A stretch of 64,000 nucleotides of DNA from UBA11612 sp963662375 (GCA_963662375.2 CAXXRP010000010.1:452659-516658), one strand, 5' to 3'; shown: positions 1-8,737, numbered from the stretch's first letter. Notes: generated by a model not told the origin, from the sequence alone. Made by a program: numbers and translations.

Positions 1-553
1 GTTCCACATACGTGCACTCATCAGTGTTCACCACAATGTGCGTGCCCGCTTCGATGAACGGCGGCACCATGACTTTCATGCCGTTTTCCAGTACGCTTGG
101 CTTGTAAGACGAACTGGCAGTTTGGCCTTTGACCACCGGGTCGGCTTCGACCACTTCGAGGGTCACGTTCTGCGGCAGATCTACCGAGACCGGCTTACCT
201 TCAATGAAGTTCATCTCCACCTCCATATTGTCCTGCAGGAATCCAGCCTTCTCGCCAATAAGATCGGCCGACAGGTTGAACTGATCATATGTTTTGGAGT
301 CCATAAACGTATACATGTCGCCGTCCTTGAACAGGAACTGGCAGTCGTGCGCGCGTACTTCGAGGCGCTCTACCGTATCGGCTGTGCGCCAACGGCCCTG
401 GCTCTTGGTGCCGGTAACGAGATCGCGTATCTCCACTTGAATGAAGGCGCTACCCTTGCCGGGTTGCAACAGCTGTATTTTCAGCACGGACCATTGCTTA
501 CCGTCGTGCTGGATGACCATGCCAGGGCGCATGGTGTTGGCCTGTATCTTCAT
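1..553 (-). CDS. efp: Elongation factor P (3' end outside the window)
   Basis: EF-P binds the ribosome between the P and E sites and relieves stalling at consecutive prolines. The minus-strand frame opens with ATG at 553 and reads MKIQANTMRPGMVIQHDGKQ, followed by the KOW-like domain with the loop QPGKGSAF, then the OB-fold segments. Lys33 in PGKGS is the expected modification site. About 184 residues are visible, nearly the whole protein, and the frame runs off the left edge without a stop. It is divergent from epmA, the ligase that would beta-lysylate Lys33, so the pair makes a functional unit. The 189-bp gap between the two starts should hold both promoters. EpmB, the lysine aminomutase, is not in the visible sequence. 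Confidence 0.95.
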   Translation of the reverse strand, partial: MKIQANTMRPGMVIQHDGKQWSVLKIQLLQPGKGSAFIQVEIRDLVTGTKSQGRWRTADTVERLEVRAHDCQFLFKDGDMYTFMDSKTYDQFNLSADLIGEKAGFLQDNMEVEMNFIEGKPVSVDLPQNVTLEVVEADPVVKGQTASSSYKPSVLENGMKVMVPPFIEAGTHIVVNTDECTYVE

Positions 554-742
554 GAAAACGCCTGATCGTTTATGGTGAAAGGGCGCCTCGGTCCCGTAAA
601 GTCGCGCGCTTTTATCAGTTTGCCCGGCGAGTGGCAACGGCGCGGGCGTCGCGCGATCGGTAGAATGCTGCGCTTTGAAAGCGCTTGGTTGGAACCCGCC
701 TGTGGTCTAACAGAAGCGTCACTCAAGAGGATTAAGACACGA

Positions 743-1819
743 ATGCCGAAGGCGAACCCTTGGTGGTGTGAAGACGAAGTCAAGCGGCGGTGGCCATTTC
801 TCGCCGGGCGGCGTGCGGCTGTAAAGGGCCTGCGCGCCTTCTTTCAGGCCGAAGGCTTTGTCGAAGTGGACACACCTGCGCTGCAGGTCTCGCCGGGGAT
901 GGAGCGCCACACCCGCCCGCTTGTGACACGACTCACCGAGCCCTTCGTGGGCGAGGGGCAGCCGCGATACCTTCACACCTCTCCCGAGTTCGCGATGAAA
1001 AAACTTCTCGCGGGTGGGCAGGGCGCGGGCTTGACCAAAATCATGCAGCTTTGCCGCGTGTGGCGCGACGGCGAGCGCAGTCCGTTGCATCACCCCGAGT
1101 TCACCATGCTCGAGTGGTACCGTATCGGCGCAGACTACACCGCGCTCATTGCCGATTGCGAAGCGGTAATGCGGGCGGCATCCAAGGCCGCCGTGCGCAC
1201 TTTGGAAATGGACGGACTGTTTCGCTGGCAGGGCCGTACTTGCGATCCGGCCAAACCTAGCCAACGTCTCACGGTGCAGGATGCATTTGCTCGACATGCG
1301 CACATAGATTTATTGGTCACGATTGACGATCCGGCCCACCCCGCGCCGCCGCCCGGCGCTCTGAAAGCTGCCGCGCAGGCCCACGGTTTACACGTCGGTG
1401 AGAGAGATACATGGGAGGACATCTTTTTCCGGGTGATGATCGAGCGCGTCGAGCCGCACCTGGGCATCGGCGCGCCGACGATTTTGTATGATTATCCGGC
1501 GAACCTTGCCGCGCTCGCGCGGCGCAAACCGGATGACCCGCGCGTAGCCGAGCGATTCGAGCTTTATGTTTGCGGCGTCGAACTCGCCAACGCTTATTCA
1601 GAACTCACCAATGCGGCGGAACAGCGGGCGCGCTTTGAAAACGACCGCGACCTGCATCAACAGCTTTACAGCACCACGCCGCCGATCGACGAAGATCTGT
1701 ACGACGCGCTCGCATCTCTGCCACCCTGCGCCGGTATCGCCCTGGGGTTTGATCGCCTCGTCATACTGGTCACCGGCGCCGAAGACATCACCGACGTCCT
1801 CTGGGCGGCTGTAGAATGA
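743..1819 (+). CDS. epmA: EF-P beta-lysine ligase EpmA (GenX/PoxA)
   Basis: This truncated class II lysyl-tRNA synthetase paralogue attaches (R)-beta-lysine to EF-P instead of tRNA. The 358-residue protein has class II motifs: motif 1 around FVEVDTPALQVSPG, the YLHTSPEFAMKKLLAGG segment, motif 2 near RVWRDGERSPLHHPEFTMLEWYR, and motif 3 at the C-terminus (GIALGFDRLVILVTGA). There is no N-terminal anticodon-binding domain, which separates it from LysS. The frame is open back to 572, but ATG 743 was chosen because the family fold begins just after it and an AAGAGGA stretch lies upstream. E. coli EpmA is about 325 residues, so this one is slightly long. It is divergent from efp. Confidence 0.93.
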   Translation: MPKANPWWCEDEVKRRWPFLAGRRAAVKGLRAFFQAEGFVEVDTPALQVSPGMERHTRPLVTRLTEPFVGEGQPRYLHTSPEFAMKKLLAGGQGAGLTKIMQLCRVWRDGERSPLHHPEFTMLEWYRIGADYTALIADCEAVMRAASKAAVRTLEMDGLFRWQGRTCDPAKPSQRLTVQDAFARHAHIDLLVTIDDPAHPAPPPGALKAAAQAHGLHVGERDTWEDIFFRVMIERVEPHLGIGAPTILYDYPANLAALARRKPDDPRVAERFELYVCGVELANAYSELTNAAEQRARFENDRDLHQQLYSTTPPIDEDLYDALASLPPCAGIALGFDRLVILVTGAEDITDVLWAAVE

Positions 1820-2119
1820 TCGGCTCGTAACTGGACGTAGGAAGCTGAAGTGCGCTCACCTCTCGTTCGCTGGACCATCGGGCCGGGTCCACCGTTACAG
1901 GCGTGCTGGAACCGCTTTCGTCATAGCTGCGTCACTAAAACAACAATAAGTCGCAATTTTGATCTGCTAACTCGTTAGTGACAAGGGATTAAATCTCCGA
2001 AAACGAGAGAAATTAGGTAAAATCAAGGATAGATGTATTTTTCAATAATGGGGTGATCATTATAGAAATTACAGCTGACCCTAATAGGCCAGGCAGACGG
2101 AGGCCGCCCCAAACGGGCC
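1820..2119. other. Intergenic, AT-rich, no gene seen
   Basis: This gap between epmA and the tetR promoter is clearly more AT-rich than the flanking genes, especially from about 1930 to 2060. I see no open frame of coding character, no tRNA and no strong hairpin followed by a T-run. It may be decayed or simply non-coding. Confidence 0.5.
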
Positions 2120-2148
2120 TTGTTAATGACTGACTGGTCAGTTATAAT
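2120..2148 (+). promoter_or_regulatory. tetR promoter with internal operator; leaderless start
   Basis: A TTGTTA hexamer at 2120-2125, a 17-bp spacer and a perfect TATAAT at 2143-2148 form a strong sigma-70-type promoter. Between them at 2129-2142 lies the palindrome ACTGAC-TG-GTCAGT, a typical TetR-family operator, so the regulator probably represses itself and the exporter genes behind it. The ATG at 2154 lies only six bases after the -10 box, so transcription should start at or next to the start codon, giving a leaderless mRNA. Confidence 0.8.
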
Positions 2149-2153
2149 GGGCT

Positions 2154-2792
2154 ATGCAAACCGCCCGAAAATCCAGGCAAAGACGCGCCGATGCGCGCCC
2201 GAACGAGATTCTCGACGCCGCCGCCCGTTGCTTTCTCGAACGCGGTTTTGCGGGCGCCAAAGTGGAACACATCGCGGAAGGTGCGGGCCTCTCTAAAGGT
2301 GCGGTCTATCTTTACTTCAAATCGAAAGAGGACATGCTGCGCGCGCTTATTGAGCGCGGCGTAAAACGCGTTGCACTGGCCGTAGCCGATCGACTTGATA
2401 CCGATAAGGGGGACCCTGTTGTCGCCCTAAGGGAGGCCGCAGGCATATTCTCCCAAATTCTGTCGAAGCCTGAGTTATTCGCCGTCCCACGCATTGTTAT
2501 CGCCGAAGCTGGCAACTTTCCTGAAATCGCGCGCCTTTACCGCGACGAAGTCATTGACGTTGCCAAGGGCGCGGTGGTGCGCCTGATCGAACGCGGGCAG
2601 GCGGTCGGCGTCTTTCAACAAATGGACCCGCAGATCGCGGTGCGATCCCTGGTGGGGGCCATAATCATGCAACTGATCTGGCGCACCACCTTCGAGCGTC
2701 CCGGCGAGAAATCTCTGGACCCCCAAACTCTGGTGACCGGTCACCTCGACATCGTTTTAAACGGGCTTTGCATCCCGAAGGAGAGGCAATGA
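2154..2792 (+). CDS. TetR/AcrR-family transcriptional regulator
   Basis: This 212-residue protein has an N-terminal helix-turn-helix of TetR type (ILDAAARCFLERGFAGAKVE, then IAEGAGLSKGAVYLYFKSKE at about residues 40-60) and a helical ligand-binding C-terminal domain resembling TetR_C/AefR types. It likely senses a toxic or lipophilic compound and controls the downstream exporter. The stop codon overlaps the start of the fusion-protein gene (ATGA), so all four genes are one operon. The start is fixed by the promoter just upstream; no in-frame ATG with a better Shine-Dalgarno follows. Confidence 0.9.
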   Translation: MQTARKSRQRRADARPNEILDAAARCFLERGFAGAKVEHIAEGAGLSKGAVYLYFKSKEDMLRALIERGVKRVALAVADRLDTDKGDPVVALREAAGIFSQILSKPELFAVPRIVIAEAGNFPEIARLYRDEVIDVAKGAVVRLIERGQAVGVFQQMDPQIAVRSLVGAIIMQLIWRTTFERPGEKSLDPQTLVTGHLDIVLNGLCIPKERQ

Positions 2793-3730
2793 AAAGAACA
2801 GTACTCTGGGTGGCCGTTCTGGTGCTCGCTGCATGCGGTGATAGCGGCAGCGGCACCTACTACGGCTATGCCGAAGGCGACTACTTGCGCCTTGGTCCGC
2901 GCGATCCGGGCATTGTCTCGACCCTCACAGTAGAGGAGGGCGAGAATGTATCCGCCGGTGCGCCATTGTTCTCCGTCGATGGCGAGCGCGCGCGCCTGGC
3001 GATGGAGCAGACCGAGGCGCAGTTGCAAGCAGCGGAGGCCCGTGCCGCCGACCTTGCCGCCGGTGGCCGCGCGGAAGAAGTAAGAGCCGCGCGGGATCAA
3101 CTCGACCAAGCCCGCGCCGATTTGAAACTCGCCGAGGAAAATCATGTCCGCGCGGTAGATCTTGTTGAACGCGGCGTCGCACCACGCCAGCGTTTGGACG
3201 AAGCCGAGCGTGCCCTGAACGCAGCAAGCAGCCGCGTGGCGGAGTTGGAAAACCGCGTACGCATTGCGGTTCTTCCTGCCCGAGACGATCAAATCGCTGC
3301 CGCGCGACAAGAGGCTGATGCGGCGCGCGCCGCTTTGGCTCAGGCGCAGTCCCAGCTGGACGACCGTTCGGTGCGCGCGCCCGTCGCAGGGCGCGTTGAT
3401 CGCGTTTATCTTCGCCCGGGTGAATTTGCCGGTGCGGGCCAGCCGGTTGTGTCGGTTCTTCCGCCCGAAAATATCAAAGTCGTGTTCTTCATCCCCGAGA
3501 CTCAACTCGCCCGGGTATCCGTCGGCGCCAATGTGACGCTCAAGTGTGATGGATGCCCAACGGAACTTCAGGGCAAGGTCAGTTTCATTGCCGCGCGCGC
3601 GGAATTCACGCCGCCGGTCATTTACAGCGACGACGAACGCAGCAAACTGGTCTACCGGGTGGAGGTGCGGCCATCTCAGCCGCGTATTTTGAACCCCGGC
3701 CAGCCGCTGCAGGTGCGGTTCACGCCATGA
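2789..3730 (+). CDS. HlyD/AcrA-family membrane fusion lipoprotein of an ABC exporter
   Basis: This is the periplasmic adaptor linking an inner-membrane ABC-2 exporter to an outer-membrane channel. The protein (313 residues) starts with a lipoprotein signal, VLWVAVLVLAAC, with the lipobox cysteine at about residue 17. A biotinyl-lipoyl-like half (PGIVSTLTVEEGENVSAGAP), a long helical hairpin rich in Ala/Glu/Arg (about residues 70-185), the returning lipoyl half (VRAPVAGRVDRVYLRPGEF) and a beta-barrel follow. It resembles YbhG. Start ATG 2789 has GAAGGAGAGG just upstream and overlaps the tetR stop; it overlaps the ATPase gene by ATGA at its end. Confidence 0.9.
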   Translation: MKRTVLWVAVLVLAACGDSGSGTYYGYAEGDYLRLGPRDPGIVSTLTVEEGENVSAGAPLFSVDGERARLAMEQTEAQLQAAEARAADLAAGGRAEEVRAARDQLDQARADLKLAEENHVRAVDLVERGVAPRQRLDEAERALNAASSRVAELENRVRIAVLPARDDQIAAARQEADAARAALAQAQSQLDDRSVRAPVAGRVDRVYLRPGEFAGAGQPVVSVLPPENIKVVFFIPETQLARVSVGANVTLKCDGCPTELQGKVSFIAARAEFTPPVIYSDDERSKLVYRVEVRPSQPRILNPGQPLQVRFTP

Positions 3731-4695
3731 GCGATCGGGCTGTCCCCGCTATCGCCATTGAAGTCAAAGGCTTGACCAAGAAGTTTGGCGACTTGATCGC
3801 TGTGAACGGTCTCGACATGACCGTTCCCGAGGGCGTGATCTACGGCTTTCTCGGCTCCAACGGGTCGGGCAAGACCACGACCATTCGCATGATGTGCGGG
3901 CTGCTCACGCCTGACGGCGGCGAGGGGCAAACACTGGGGTATGACATTCTCACCGAGGGGCAGCAGATCAAAGAACGCATCGGTTACATGACCCAGCGCT
4001 TCTCGCTCTACGAGGAATTGTCCGTGCGTGAGAACCTCGACTTCATGGCGCGCATGTACGGTGTCGCAAATCGCCGCGCGCGCATTGCCGACATCATGGA
4101 GGAATATGGACTTACTGTTCGGGCGGAGCAGATCGCCGGAACCTTGTCCGGCGGCTGGAAGCAACGTCTCGCGTTCGCTACCGCGATGCTTCACAGCCCA
4201 AGACTGCTTCTGTTGGACGAACCGACGGCAGGCGTGGATCCAGCTGCCCGCCGTGATTTCTGGGACCGTATTCGCGGCATGACGCGCCAAGGGGTGACGG
4301 TGCTGGTCTCCACCCACTACATAGACGAAGCCGTTCAATGCGACCACATCTGCTTCATCTTCGACGGCCGCAAACTCATTGACGCGCCCGCGTCGGAAGT
4401 TCCGGCGCGCTCGGGTCTTCATACGGTTCGCATCGAAGGCACACAGCTCGCGCCGGTCGCGGACGAGCTGAAGTCTAAGCCGGGTGTGGAACAAGTAGCG
4501 CGTTTTGGCGATGCGCTGCACGTCTCCAGTCTTGATGAGACGGCTTTGGCGGAAGCCGTCGCGCCATATCGAGGACGGGAAGGGGCAAAAGTCATCACGC
4601 GCCCGACCGGATTGGAAGAAGTCTTCACCCACTTCATTGACAAGGCGACCAAGGGCACGGCGGCCAAGGATGTCGCGAGCGGGGAGGCGGCATGA
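3727..4695 (+). CDS. ABC transporter ATP-binding protein
   Basis: This is the ATPase of a drug- or lipid-type ABC-2 exporter. The 322-residue protein contains Walker A (GSNGSGKTT, about residue 47), a Q-loop (YMTQRFSLYEELSVREN), signature LSGGWKQRL, Walker B LLLLDEPTAGVDP and an H-loop (STHYIDEA). A C-terminal extension of about 90 residues resembles the CcmA/YbhF group. It has a single nucleotide-binding domain, unlike E. coli YbhF, which has two, so it should work as a homodimer. The start ATG 3727 overlaps the preceding stop. The substrate cannot be read from sequence. Confidence 0.92.
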   Translation: MSDRAVPAIAIEVKGLTKKFGDLIAVNGLDMTVPEGVIYGFLGSNGSGKTTTIRMMCGLLTPDGGEGQTLGYDILTEGQQIKERIGYMTQRFSLYEELSVRENLDFMARMYGVANRRARIADIMEEYGLTVRAEQIAGTLSGGWKQRLAFATAMLHSPRLLLLDEPTAGVDPAARRDFWDRIRGMTRQGVTVLVSTHYIDEAVQCDHICFIFDGRKLIDAPASEVPARSGLHTVRIEGTQLAPVADELKSKPGVEQVARFGDALHVSSLDETALAEAVAPYRGREGAKVITRPTGLEEVFTHFIDKATKGTAAKDVASGEAA

Positions 4696-5843
4696 AACTC
4701 TTCGATAAATTCCACCGCCTTTCGTGGACGCGCATCAGCGCTATCTTGGCAAAAGAATTCATTCAGATGCGCCGCGATCGCCTGACCTTTGCCATCATGA
4801 TCGGCATTCCCATCATGCAGCTTGTGCTGTTCGGCTTCGCCATCGATACCGACCCGCGCAATCTACCTACTGCGGTTCAAATGCGCGACCATGGCGAAGC
4901 GGCCCGCGCCATCGTCGCTGGACTAAAAAATTCCACGTTTTTCGATGTCCGGTCGACGGCGGAGGGCGATGAGCATGCCGACCGGCTCTTGCGCACCGGA
5001 GGCGCGAACTTCGTGGTCATCATCCCGGAGAATTTTGAAGCTGATCTTATCCGCGGTGCCCGCCCACAAATTCTTGTCGAGGCGGATGCCACCGATCCCG
5101 TAGCCACGGGCGGTCCGGTAAACGCCTTGCCGCGGATCATTCAGTCGGCTCTTGAGCCGGTATTGGTCGGCCCACTGGCGAACCGCGCGCCGTCTGCGCC
5201 GTCTTATGAGCTCATTATCCACAAGCGTTACAATCCGGCGGGCATCACCGCCCATAATATTGTGCCCGGACTCCTGGCGGTCATTTTGACTATGACCATG
5301 GTCATGATCACCGGCATCGCCATCACCCGCGAGTACGAGCGAGGTACCATGGAGGCGTTGATGGCCACGCCGGCGCGACCCCTCGAGGTGATGATCGGCA
5401 AAATTCTTCCCTATGTGGGAGTCGGCTATATCCAGGTCACGATTCTTGTGGCTGCAGGCATGTTGCTGTTCGACGTGCCCTTCGGCCACGCACTGTTTCC
5501 ATTGTTCATCGGCGCGAGCTTGTTCATTGTCGTCAACTTGGCCCTGGGTTTTCTTATCTCCACCACCGCCCGCAATCAGATGCAGGCCATGCAGATGGCC
5601 TTCTTTATCTTTCTGCCGACGATATTGCTGTCGGGTTTCGTGTTCCCTTTCGCCGGCATGCCCGGTTGGGCGCAAGCCATCGGCGAGATTTTGCCCACAA
5701 CGCACTTCCTTCGCGTTGTCCGCGCTGTCGTGTTGAAGGATGCAGGCCTTGGCGACATGCTGGGTGAGATCTGGCCGATCCTGCTTTTGCTGGCCGTCAT
5801 CACCGCGGCCGCCATGCGGCGATACAGAAAGACCCTGGACTAG
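4692..5843 (+). CDS. ABC-2 type transporter permease
   Basis: This is the membrane subunit of the exporter (383 residues). It has the ABC-2 layout: one N-terminal membrane helix after a basic segment (FIQMRRDRLTFAIMIGIPIM), a large periplasmic loop (about residues 50-190), then five closely spaced helices, with the motif TREYERGTMEALMATPARP that is typical of YhhJ/YbhR/YbhS permeases. It ends RRYRKTLD. Only one permease gene is present, so a homodimer is expected rather than the YbhS/YbhR pair. The start overlaps the ATPase stop by ATGA. Confidence 0.92.
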   Translation: MKLFDKFHRLSWTRISAILAKEFIQMRRDRLTFAIMIGIPIMQLVLFGFAIDTDPRNLPTAVQMRDHGEAARAIVAGLKNSTFFDVRSTAEGDEHADRLLRTGGANFVVIIPENFEADLIRGARPQILVEADATDPVATGGPVNALPRIIQSALEPVLVGPLANRAPSAPSYELIIHKRYNPAGITAHNIVPGLLAVILTMTMVMITGIAITREYERGTMEALMATPARPLEVMIGKILPYVGVGYIQVTILVAAGMLLFDVPFGHALFPLFIGASLFIVVNLALGFLISTTARNQMQAMQMAFFIFLPTILLSGFVFPFAGMPGWAQAIGEILPTTHFLRVVRAVVLKDAGLGDMLGEIWPILLLLAVITAAAMRRYRKTLD

Positions 5844-5927
5844 GACGCAGCTAACGGCGCGTTATATATTGTAGATGGCAGATCAGATTCAGGCAGGGGA
5901 ATCGCTGATTTGATCAATAAGGAGAAG

Positions 5928-6257
5928 ATGTTTGCATATCAGCCGAATGCGGAAATTGGTAAAAGCTACAACGCACTTCTGTCCAATGCGCGTGAACTCA
6001 TAGCTCAGATTAATACGCGTTTTGAGGCGGAGGATTCCGCGGGCATGCGCGATAGTCTTCCGATGGCAGGGCATGTTGTCGGGCGACATGTTACGAACAC
6101 GATCAAAGAAGGATTTAATGAGAGGTTGGAGTTGGTAACTAGCCCAAACCAACTCTTTGTCGCTTACAATACCCTCGCGTCCTCTCTTGAGCAATTTTCG
6201 CCGGAGTTCATTCTACGTGTCAAATTGGCCGAAACTGAATGCATGACCAGCCAATGA
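5928..6257 (+). CDS. Small hypothetical protein, helical
   Basis: I do not recognise this protein of about 109 residues. It is predicted soluble and helical, begins MFAYQPNAEIGKSYNALLSN and has no signal peptide, Cys pair or known motif. It could resemble a phasin-type helical protein, but that is only an impression. AAGGAG lies very close (3 bases) to the ATG at 5928. A TTG at 5910 in the same frame, with AGGGGA upstream, is an alternative start. Composition is more AT-rich than the neighbours. It stands alone between the exporter operon and thiE, which faces it. Confidence 0.55.
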   Translation: MFAYQPNAEIGKSYNALLSNARELIAQINTRFEAEDSAGMRDSLPMAGHVVGRHVTNTIKEGFNERLELVTSPNQLFVAYNTLASSLEQFSPEFILRVKLAETECMTSQ

Positions 6258-6316
6258 GCATCAATTGTAGAAGTCGGTTGATGTAAAAAAGCAATCAAGC
6301 GCGCAATAAGCACGCT

Positions 6317-6967
6317 TTAACCGTGCGCACACCGTGCAAAAACCGCGTTAAAGGCGCGCACGGCGGCAGCGGGACCGTCCACAAATCCCCAGATCCCCGT
6401 GCAAACGGCTAGGAAATCCGCGCCCGCGCGCACCAATACCTCGCAATTATCGGTGGTAATGCCGCCGATTGCCACGCACGGCACCGTGGTCGTCTGCGAC
6501 CAGACAGACAAGATTTCCAGGTCGGGGCGTGCGGCATTGGGTTTGGTAGCGGTGGGGAAGAACGCCCCGAACGCGACGTAATCCGCGCCAGCGTCCGCCA
6601 ATTCCAAGGCCACATGCCGTGAACCCTTGCAGGTGACACCGACAATGGCGCTTCCAACCGTGCGCCGGGCCTTCGCGTACGGTGCATCAGCCGTGCCGAT
6701 ATGCACGCCGTCGCAGCCTAACTGCGCCGCGAGGTCCGGTCGATCATTGAGGATGAACGCCACATCGTGGGTGTGGCATACCGGTACGAGTGCTCTCACC
6801 GCCGCAATGATGGCGTCATCGTCGACATTTTTTAGACGCAACTGAAAGCAAGCCACATCGCCCGCCGCTAAGGTTTCACCAAGAACCTTGGCGAATGTTA
6901 AAACGTCCGGAATCGCGTCCGGCGAAACCAGGTACAGAAGGCAGGTTTGCTCAGATGGGGCGGGCAC
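6317..6967 (-). CDS. thiE: Thiamine phosphate synthase
   Basis: ThiE condenses HMP pyrophosphate with the thiazole phosphate to give thiamine phosphate. The 216-residue TIM barrel shows CFQLRLKN (pyrophosphate-binding QLR.K), AFILNDRPDLA, GCDGVHIG, VGVTCKGS, DYVAFGAFFPTATK and a phosphate-binding end VAIGGITTDNC. The start is GTG at 6967, just 17 bases after the aldolase stop, so thiE is translated from the aldolase transcript. No TPP riboswitch is visible upstream. A second thiamine gene, thiD, lies at 29403. Confidence 0.92.
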   Translation of the reverse strand: MPAPSEQTCLLYLVSPDAIPDVLTFAKVLGETLAAGDVACFQLRLKNVDDDAIIAAVRALVPVCHTHDVAFILNDRPDLAAQLGCDGVHIGTADAPYAKARRTVGSAIVGVTCKGSRHVALELADAGADYVAFGAFFPTATKPNAARPDLEILSVWSQTTTVPCVAIGGITTDNCEVLVRAGADFLAVCTGIWGFVDGPAAAVRAFNAVFARCAHG

Positions 6968-6984
6968 GATTGGCGCTTCAGCCG

Positions 6985-7914
6985 TCAGGTCTTGCCCTGA
7001 TAAATATCGATTAAAGTTCCCAGTAGTTGTAGTGCGTCGTCCTTCGAGCGTTGGAAGGAGTTACGGCCAATGATGGAGCCGTTGCCGCCGCCGTCGCGGA
7101 CGGCTTTGGCCTCGTCGAACAGACTCTGCCCGCCCTTCTTGCCGCCGCCGGAAAACACGACAATACGGCGCCCGCCAAAGCAGCTCTGAACCACGTGGGA
7201 TACCCGCTCGGTGAGCGTCGCTCGCGGGATGTTCTGGGTCTCGTAAACTTCTTTCGCTTCCGGCAGATCAAGATGGTGTGTGGGCAGTTTTACCTTGATA
7301 ATATGGGCGCCGGCGAGGGCGGCCATATGCGCCGCGTAGGCCACGACATCAAGGCCTGTCTCACCCTCTTTGGAGACGTATTGACCGCGCGGATAGGACC
7401 ACACCACGGCGGCCAGCCCCGCGGCCTTGGCCTCGGCGATGAGTTCGCGCAAGTCATTCATCATGTCGTAGACAGCGCCGGAGCCTGGGTAAATCGTGTA
7501 ACCGATAGCTGAGCACCCAAGCCGTAGCGCATCGTCAACACCTGCGGTAATGGCCTGGGACGGTGCTTTTTTCTCGCCGTTGAGGGCGTTGGCGCTGTTG
7601 ACCTTCAGAATGGTCGGCACTGCACCGGCAAAGCTCGCCGCGCCGTCCTCGACCATTCCCAGCGGTGCTGCGAACGCCGAAAGCCCGGCATCCACCGCCA
7701 GCTGCCAGTGATAGTGGGGTTCATATCCTGCGGGGTTAGGCGCGAAGCTACGCGCTGGGCCATGCTCGAACCCCTGATCCACGGGCAAGATCACTACCTT
7801 TCCCGTGCCGCTCAACCGTCCGTGCATCAGGATGCGCGCCAGGTTTGTCTTGGTGCCCGGATTGTCGCTTTCATAAGCGGCCAGGATCTTCTTCACCTGC
7901 GCTGAGATCTTCAT
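6985..7914 (-). CDS. Class I fructose-bisphosphate aldolase (DhnA/archaeal type)
   Basis: This aldolase cleaves fructose 1,6-bisphosphate to the two triose phosphates through a Schiff-base lysine. The protein (309 residues) contains LPVDQGFEHGPARSF, a YPGSGAVYDM segment, the likely Schiff-base region HIIKVKLPT, and the phosphate-binding ends VVFSGGGKKGG and GSIIGRNSFQR. The frame is open back to 8034, but ATG 7914 is preceded by AGGAGA at ten bases and opens with the family's usual MKISAQVKKIL. Upstream gene of a two-gene unit with thiE. Confidence 0.92.
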   Translation of the reverse strand: MKISAQVKKILAAYESDNPGTKTNLARILMHGRLSGTGKVVILPVDQGFEHGPARSFAPNPAGYEPHYHWQLAVDAGLSAFAAPLGMVEDGAASFAGAVPTILKVNSANALNGEKKAPSQAITAGVDDALRLGCSAIGYTIYPGSGAVYDMMNDLRELIAEAKAAGLAAVVWSYPRGQYVSKEGETGLDVVAYAAHMAALAGAHIIKVKLPTHHLDLPEAKEVYETQNIPRATLTERVSHVVQSCFGGRRIVVFSGGGKKGGQSLFDEAKAVRDGGGNGSIIGRNSFQRSKDDALQLLGTLIDIYQGKT

Positions 7915-8157
7915 GTTTTTGCTATCTCCTGATCTGTCATAGAGCCGAGCGGCCGCCAGGACGTTCAAACTGTGGACATATAATGGCATGGCCGCTGGTT
8001 TGAATAGACATGATTCGCACCATCCTGGCGACAAGCGCCAGGGGCCTCCCGGTTGTGACCTCCGAGGGCCGTTGACGTCATTCCGACTCCCCCATATGCT
8101 TCATGCAGTTTTGGAGAAATACTCGCTATTTATTTGAAAGATATTGGGAACTGTGCG

Positions 8158-8388
8158 GTGAAACAAGTTCAGACAGCGCTCCAACAGTTGGACGATGCTG
8201 TGAGCTGCTTAGAGGCCGCGGCCGGCCAGGTTCAGGCCACGCCGCCGCTGGTGGAAGAGATCGCCGTTCTCGAGCAGAAGCTGGCTGAACTCTCGAAAGA
8301 TAATAGCGAATTGCTGGAGTCCGCTGGCCGTGTGGCCGGTCGGTTGGACGTGGCCATTGGCCGCCTCGCAGCGGCCCTCAAGGGCTAG
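8158..8388 (+). CDS. Small coiled-coil protein (DUF4164-like) upstream of zapA
   Basis: A 76-residue, almost wholly helical protein with heptads (VEEIAVLEQKLAELSKDN), matching the small DUF4164-type proteins that precede zapA in alphaproteobacteria. A role in division through ZapA is inferred from context only. GTG 8158 (reading MKQVQTALQQLDDAV) has GGGAA eight bases upstream and was preferred to the TTG at 8134, whose nearest purine-rich site is too far away. It ends 13 bases before the zapA start, so the two are co-transcribed. Confidence 0.75.
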   Translation: MKQVQTALQQLDDAVSCLEAAAGQVQATPPLVEEIAVLEQKLAELSKDNSELLESAGRVAGRLDVAIGRLAAALKG

Positions 8389-8401
8389 GAAGGATTCTAG
8401 A

Positions 8402-8737
8402 TTGGGCCAAGTCGCCATCACCATCCGCGGACGTCAATATTCCATCGCTTGCCACGACGGTCAGGAGGCTCACTTAGCGCGCCTCGGGCGCTATTTGGAC
8501 CAGCGGGCCGAGCAGTTGGTAGGCTCTTCCGCAGGCTCCGTCGGCGATGTGCTCCTGGTGGTGATGGTTGCGCTGGTTGTTGCCGACGAGCTGACCGACA
8601 CGGTCGCTGAGCTAGAGAGCCTCAACGCGGCTGGAGCCAAGGACGCCAAGGCCAAGGCGGACGCGGAGACGGTAAGCGCGTTGAAAACGTTGGCCGAGCG
8701 CATAGAACGTATTGCTGTTCGGCTCGAAGGCACTTAA
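8402..8737 (+). CDS. zapA: Cell division protein ZapA
   Basis: ZapA cross-links FtsZ filaments at the division ring. The 111-residue protein begins at TTG 8402 with AGGAAGG upstream, and reads LGQVAITIRGRQYSIACHDG, the family's beta-strand N-terminus, then LGRYLDQRAEQL and a long C-terminal coiled coil (LTDTVAELESLNA...). The 6S RNA gene and fau follow, the conserved zapA-ssrS-fau arrangement also known in E. coli. It is about the usual length. Confidence 0.85.
   Translation: MGQVAITIRGRQYSIACHDGQEAHLARLGRYLDQRAEQLVGSSAGSVGDVLLVVMVALVVADELTDTVAELESLNAAGAKDAKAKADAETVSALKTLAERIERIAVRLEGT

Noticed and set aside
38..565. 175-residue plus-strand open frame
   Set aside because: It is the antisense shadow of efp, whose minus-strand frame matches EF-P throughout.
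3553..3726. 58-residue N-terminal extension of the ABC ATPase
   Set aside because: It overlaps the fusion-protein gene in another frame and has no family similarity; ATG 3727 with the ATGA overlap is the natural start.
6968..6984. TPP riboswitch upstream of thiE
   Set aside because: Only 17 bases separate thiE from the aldolase gene, and no CUGAGA-type core is present upstream of either thiE or thiD.
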